Source: JAEYFP01 sp964579795
GTDB lineage: Bacteria; Bacillota; Clostridia; Lachnospirales; Lachnospiraceae
Length of the DNA stretch: 64,000 nucleotides
Assembly (NCBI GenBank): GCA_964579795.1
Contig: CAZOHM010000010.1
Coordinates: 1 to 64,000, forward strand
Direction: 5' to 3'
Every line of letters starts with the position of its first letter. Position 1 is the first letter of the stretch. The position numbers and the translations under genes are program-made. The notes under the pieces were generated by a model. That model was not told where the DNA came from, searched no databases, and was given only the letters and a program-made list of their open reading frames with translations. Positions 61,197-64,000 of this stretch are shown in pieces.

Positions 61197-62375
61197 TTAG
61201 TGGTGAAACAATCTGACACCATTGCATGCCATTACAACACCATACTTATCGCAACATTCAATCACTTCTTCATCACGTATAGAGCCACCCGGTTGAACAA
61301 CATACTGTACACCACTCTTTACACCGCGTTCGATACTGTCGCTGAATGGGAAGAATGCATCAGAGCCAAGAGACACCCCTTCCATCTGATCAAGCCATGC
61401 TCGTTTTTCTTCTGTTGTAAAAATATCCGGCTTTACCTTAAAGATTTTCTGCCATGCACCCTCTTGCAGAACATCCATATATGCCTCTCCAATATAATTA
61501 TCTATTGCATTATCACGATCAGCACGCTTGATTTTATCCATGAACTGAAGGTTCATTACCTTTGGGCACTGTCTCAGCAGCCAGTTATCTGCCTTTTGCC
61601 CAGCAAGTCTGGTACAATGTACCCTGGACTGTTGTCCTGCTCCAATACCGATAGCCTGTCCGTCCTTAACAAAGCAGACAGAATTGGACTGCGTGTATTT
61701 CAATGTAATAAGAGAAATCAATAAGTCATGTCTAGCTGCTGTCGGAATATTTTTGTTCTTTGTTACAATATTTTCAAGCAGTGTATCGTCTATCTCGATT
61801 TCATTTCTTCCCTGTTCAAACGTGATGCCAAATACATCCTTATGTTCGATTGACTCTGGTTTATAGGCTGCGTCAATCTGTATGATTGTGTAGGCACCTT
61901 TTTTCTTTTCCTTAAGAATTTCAAGAGCCTCCGGTTCATAACCCGGTGCAATAATTCCATCCGAGAATTCCCGTTTGATGACTTTGGCAGCAGAAACATC
62001 ACAGACATCAGACAATGCAATAAAATCTCCGTAAGAAGACATTCTGTCTGCACCTCTTGCTCTTGCATAAGCACATGCAAGTGGTGATAGTTCTCCTAGA
62101 TCATCCACAAAGTAAATCTTTTTCAGAACATCGCTGAGTGGAAGCCCGATTGCTGCACCTGCTGGAGATACGTGTTTGAAGGAAGTTGCTGCCGGATAAC
62201 CGGTTGCTTTTTTCAATTCACGAACAAGCTGCCAGCCGTTGAAGGCATCAAGAAAATTAATATATCCCGGTCTGCCGTTCAAAACCTGAATAGGCAGCTC
62301 TCCTCCATTATTGCAAAATATTTTTGCCGGCTTCTGATTAGGATTACATCCATATTTTAATTCTAGTTCTTTCAT
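61197..62375 (-). CDS. Stand-alone AICAR transformylase (PurH C-terminal activity)
   Basis: Enzyme of 392 residues that formylates AICAR with 10-formyl-THF, the ninth step of purine synthesis. It carries the catalytic Lys-His pair in TSFKHVSPAGAAIG, plus AGQQSRVHCTRLAG and LGSDAFFPFSDSIE, which match the AICAR transformylase half of PurH. It lacks the N-terminal IMP cyclohydrolase domain of the usual bifunctional PurH of about 510 residues. That activity is supplied by the PurO-type gene 23 bases upstream. AGGAAG precedes the ATG. Confidence 0.95.
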   Translation of the reverse strand: MKELELKYGCNPNQKPAKIFCNNGGELPIQVLNGRPGYINFLDAFNGWQLVRELKKATGYPAATSFKHVSPAGAAIGLPLSDVLKKIYFVDDLGELSPLACAYARARGADRMSSYGDFIALSDVCDVSAAKVIKREFSDGIIAPGYEPEALEILKEKKKGAYTIIQIDAAYKPESIEHKDVFGITFEQGRNEIEIDDTLLENIVTKNKNIPTAARHDLLISLITLKYTQSNSVCFVKDGQAIGIGAGQQSRVHCTRLAGQKADNWLLRQCPKVMNLQFMDKIKRADRDNAIDNYIGEAYMDVLQEGAWQKIFKVKPDIFTTEEKRAWLDQMEGVSLGSDAFFPFSDSIERGVKSGVQYVVQPGGSIRDEEVIECCDKYGVVMACNGVRLFHH

Positions 62376-62398
62376 GCTCTCTTCTTCCTTTCTAAAAA

Positions 62399-63112
62399 CT
62401 ATTTGTTTTTATTAACAATTCTCGTTTCATAGCTCATTGTTTCCAAATCGATATAACGTACAAATAACGAGACTTTATTTTCCTCATTTAAATTATTCCA
62501 TAAAAGGTTTGTAAATTCTGAAATATCATCAGGTATTCCAATCAGCTTTGGCTCACCTTCAAAGCTTGGAAGTGGATTTCCATCACACAGGTATGTATGA
62601 ATAAAATGTCCCTCGCCTGCTGCCGGATTTTCATATGCAAATGTATATCGATTACATCCGGATGCATTTCCACGATTGCTCTTTAAGATTGACATTGCAT
62701 AATTAAACATACCATTTTCCATATGCAGCACACCTGAAATTCTCGGCGTATAATTTGGTTCGTCTGGCTCAAACTCACGACTTCTTAATGACTGTTCAAA
62801 TGTAAGCTGATGATCCATTCCCTCATAAATTGTATCTGTCTGATCTCCATTTGTCACAATCAGTTTATTCCCAAGGACACGAACCGGAGCATAAATAATC
62901 AGTGATGGGTCTGTCAGCTTTGATGGATCAAATGCCTGTGTACGAATACCTGCACCATCCTCAACAAATACACGATTTCTGCTGTTTACGCTTCTTCCCA
63001 TAATGAAATAAGCTGTAACCGCATATTTTCCATTCCATGATTTTCCGATAATAATACCTCTTCCCGGGTAAGCATTGTTTTTAAGCTCCGTTGCAATTTC
63101 TCTTTTTTCCAT
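62399..63112 (-). CDS. Archaeal-type IMP cyclohydrolase (PurO-like)
   Basis: Protein of 237 residues of the PurO-like IMP cyclohydrolase family, which closes FAICAR to IMP. Family features are the N-terminal YPGRGIIIGKSWNGKYAVTA with Arg/Lys for phosphate binding, YFIMGRSVNSRNRVF, the ISGVLHM and YAMSILKSN segments. It is unrelated to the MGS-like cyclohydrolase of common PurH. ATG at 63112 follows AAAGGAAAAA; the frame continues upstream into the riboswitch terminator and is not used. Expression is probably controlled by the ZTP riboswitch ahead of it. Confidence 0.92.
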   Translation of the reverse strand: MEKREIATELKNNAYPGRGIIIGKSWNGKYAVTAYFIMGRSVNSRNRVFVEDGAGIRTQAFDPSKLTDPSLIIYAPVRVLGNKLIVTNGDQTDTIYEGMDHQLTFEQSLRSREFEPDEPNYTPRISGVLHMENGMFNYAMSILKSNRGNASGCNRYTFAYENPAAGEGHFIHTYLCDGNPLPSFEGEPKLIGIPDDISEFTNLLWNNLNEENKVSLFVRYIDLETMSYETRIVNKNK

Positions 63113-63158
63113 ATGATGTTTTTCCTTTCCTGATATGACATATGTGCTTAGACTGCAC

Positions 63159-63214
63159 AAAAAAACCATCTGGGCACAATGTCTCCTATAATTAGTAAGA
63201 AACTCTGCCCAGAC
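63159..63214 (-). terminator. Riboswitch expression-platform terminator
   Basis: GTCTGGGCA (63214-63206 on the minus strand) pairs with TGCCCAGAT (63176-63168), extended to ATGG, and is followed by seven T. The left arm is also the last conserved element of the ZTP aptamer, so ligand-bound aptamer and terminator exclude each other. This gives an on-switch. Confidence 0.88.
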
Positions 63215-63306
63215 GGCCGGCGTTAAGGTAACGTAATGCTAATATTTGAACGTCATACTCCATGTGGTTATTTCCACTCGCAGTAATCACTGCTTTCCGT
63301 CAGTTG
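63204..63306 (-). ncRNA. ZTP (pfl) riboswitch
   Basis: Aptamer for ZTP/ZMP, signals of low 10-formyl-tetrahydrofolate. On the minus strand: ACTGACGG, a side hairpin GCAGTGATTACTGC, the GTGGAAATAACCAC stem, the conserved ATGGAGTATGACG, a linker, and GCCGTCTGGGCA near 63217-63206. The GTGG..CCAC..GGAG and CCGxCTGGGCA blocks match the known pfl consensus. It lies between a good promoter and the purine genes that consume ZMP, its usual context. Confidence 0.9.
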
Positions 63307-63317
63307 TATACTACTGT

Positions 63318-63346
63318 ATAATAACATCCAGAAAAATTGGATGCAA
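63318..63346 (-). promoter_or_regulatory. Promoter of the riboswitch-purO-purH transcript
   Basis: TTGCAT (63346-63341) and TATTAT (63323-63318) on the minus strand, spacer 17. Transcription would start near 63311, a few bases before the aptamer. It lies just past the stop codon of the UvrA-like gene. Confidence 0.68.
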
Positions 63347-63363
63347 GAGATAAATTATAATTC

Positions 63364-64000
63364 TCACAAATTTTGCTTTTGACTTATCACTGTTCCTCCA
63401 TCGTCACCGGCTCCTGGTCCAAGTTCAATGCACCAGTCACAGCAGCTAAGAAATTGTTTGTTATGCTCTATTGCAATCACTGTATTCTCGTCTTTTACAA
63501 GTTCAGATACTAGTTCAAGCAAATGCGAAATATCAGAAAAATGAAGTCCTGTTGTTGGCTCATCCAGCAGATAAAGTACTTTATTTCTCTTTTTGCCCAT
63601 CAGTTCTCTTGCCAGCTTTAATCTGGAAGCTTCTCCACCCGAGAGTGTCGATGTATTTTGTCCAAGCTTCAAATAACTAAGACCCACTCTGCAAAGCGCT
63701 GCAAGTTTTGTCTGCATCTCTGACTCCTCCGCAAAAAAATGCATAGCCTCTTCTGCGGACATATCAAGAATATCCGCAATGTGTCTGTCCCTCAAACAAA
63801 TATCCAAAATCTTTTTCTGATAACGCTTTCCCTTGCAATCTACACACTGCATATAGGAATCTTCAAGATATTTTATCTTAATTCTGCCTTCTCCCCTGCA
63901 TGTCTGACATTGACCTAGTTCACCGTTAAAGCTGAAATATTTGTCATCATAGCCACATTTTTGTGCCTGGTCCGTCATTGCAAATGCCTGTCTAATTGAA
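63364..64000 (-). CDS. UvrA-like ABC excinuclease ATPase (C-terminal part, cut by window edge)
   Basis: The visible 212 residues are the second half of a UvrA-type ATPase: SIRQAFAMTDQAQKCGYDDK, the zinc-finger halves CQTCRGEG and CVDCKGKRY, the ABC signature LSGGEASRLKLARELM, Walker B VLYLLDEPTTGLH and the switch IAIEHNKQ. The protein stops at GAGDDGGTVISQKQNL, without the 25 or so extra residues that end housekeeping UvrA. It could be a UvrA paralogue of the resistance type rather than the repair protein. The frame is open to the window edge, so the start is not seen. Confidence 0.85.
   Translation of the reverse strand, partial: SIRQAFAMTDQAQKCGYDDKYFSFNGELGQCQTCRGEGRIKIKYLEDSYMQCVDCKGKRYQKKILDICLRDRHIADILDMSAEEAMHFFAEESEMQTKLAALCRVGLSYLKLGQNTSTLSGGEASRLKLARELMGKKRNKVLYLLDEPTTGLHFSDISHLLELVSELVKDENTVIAIEHNKQFLSCCDWCIELGPGAGDDGGTVISQKQNL

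Overview
The window is bacterial chromosome from a low-GC Gram-positive, most likely a gut member of the Lachnospiraceae (Clostridia). The reasons are the Firmicutes order of the division/cell-wall (dcw) cluster, a def-fmt-rsmB-rlmN-prpC-prkC-rsgA-rpe operon, strong AGGAGG ribosome sites, several TTG starts, YesM/YesN-type signalling, L-fucose catabolism and a split purH whose cyclohydrolase is of the archaeal PurO type. Species cannot be fixed from the sequence alone. I saw no rRNA, tRNA, CRISPR array, insertion sequence, integrase or phage gene.

Layout. (1) 1-12.3 kb, minus strand: dcw cluster mraZ-rsmH-ftsL-two class B PBPs-mraY-murD-ftsW-murA-ftsQ-ftsZ. It is driven by a clear promoter followed by four 10-bp-spaced MraZ boxes, and ftsZ has its own promoter. 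murC, murE, murF and murG are absent from the part seen. (2) 12.4-15.2 kb: ychF, a small unknown gene, and an AraC/GyrI-like regulator. (3) 15.3-28.5 kb, minus strand: a long housekeeping operon, priA-def-fmt-yugP-rsmB-rlmN-prpC-prkC-rsgA-rpe, ending in a UbiA-family prenyltransferase and a HAD phosphatase that may form a polyprenyl-phosphate-ribose pathway. (4) 28.9-37.8 kb: two MacAB-like export systems (ATPase, membrane-fusion protein, FtsX-type permease). One is on the plus strand; the other is on the minus strand and divergent from a TetR regulator (38.1 kb) with an inverted repeat around the promoter. (5) 38.8-39.8 kb: a ParA ATPase coupled to a 65-residue basic protein. (6) 39.9-43.2 kb: an aldo/keto reductase and a zinc alcohol dehydrogenase divergent from an AraC regulator. 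(7) 43.2-59.5 kb: an L-fucose system with a sugar ABC importer (two permeases, one ATPase, one lipoprotein), FucU mutarotase, a chemoreceptor, a three-component sensor (anchored sugar-binding protein, YesM-like kinase, YesN-like regulator), a RhaB-type kinase, FucI and a divergent AraC regulator. (8) 59.5-64 kb: an MFS/spermidine-synthase-like fusion, stand-alone AICAR transformylase, PurO-type IMP cyclohydrolase under a ZTP riboswitch, and the 3' end of a UvrA-like gene.

How it works together. The fucose block reads as a sense-import-metabolise module. The anchored binding protein, kinase and regulator detect sugar outside the cell. The importer brings it in, FucU, FucI and the kinase convert it to L-fuculose-1-phosphate, and the chemoreceptor may link the same binding protein to swimming. 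No aldolase or lactaldehyde reductase of the Fuc type lies in the window. The ZTP riboswitch links purine synthesis to one-carbon supply. The most open questions are the ParA/65-aa pair, the UbiA-HAD pair and the chemoreceptor inside the fucose operon.
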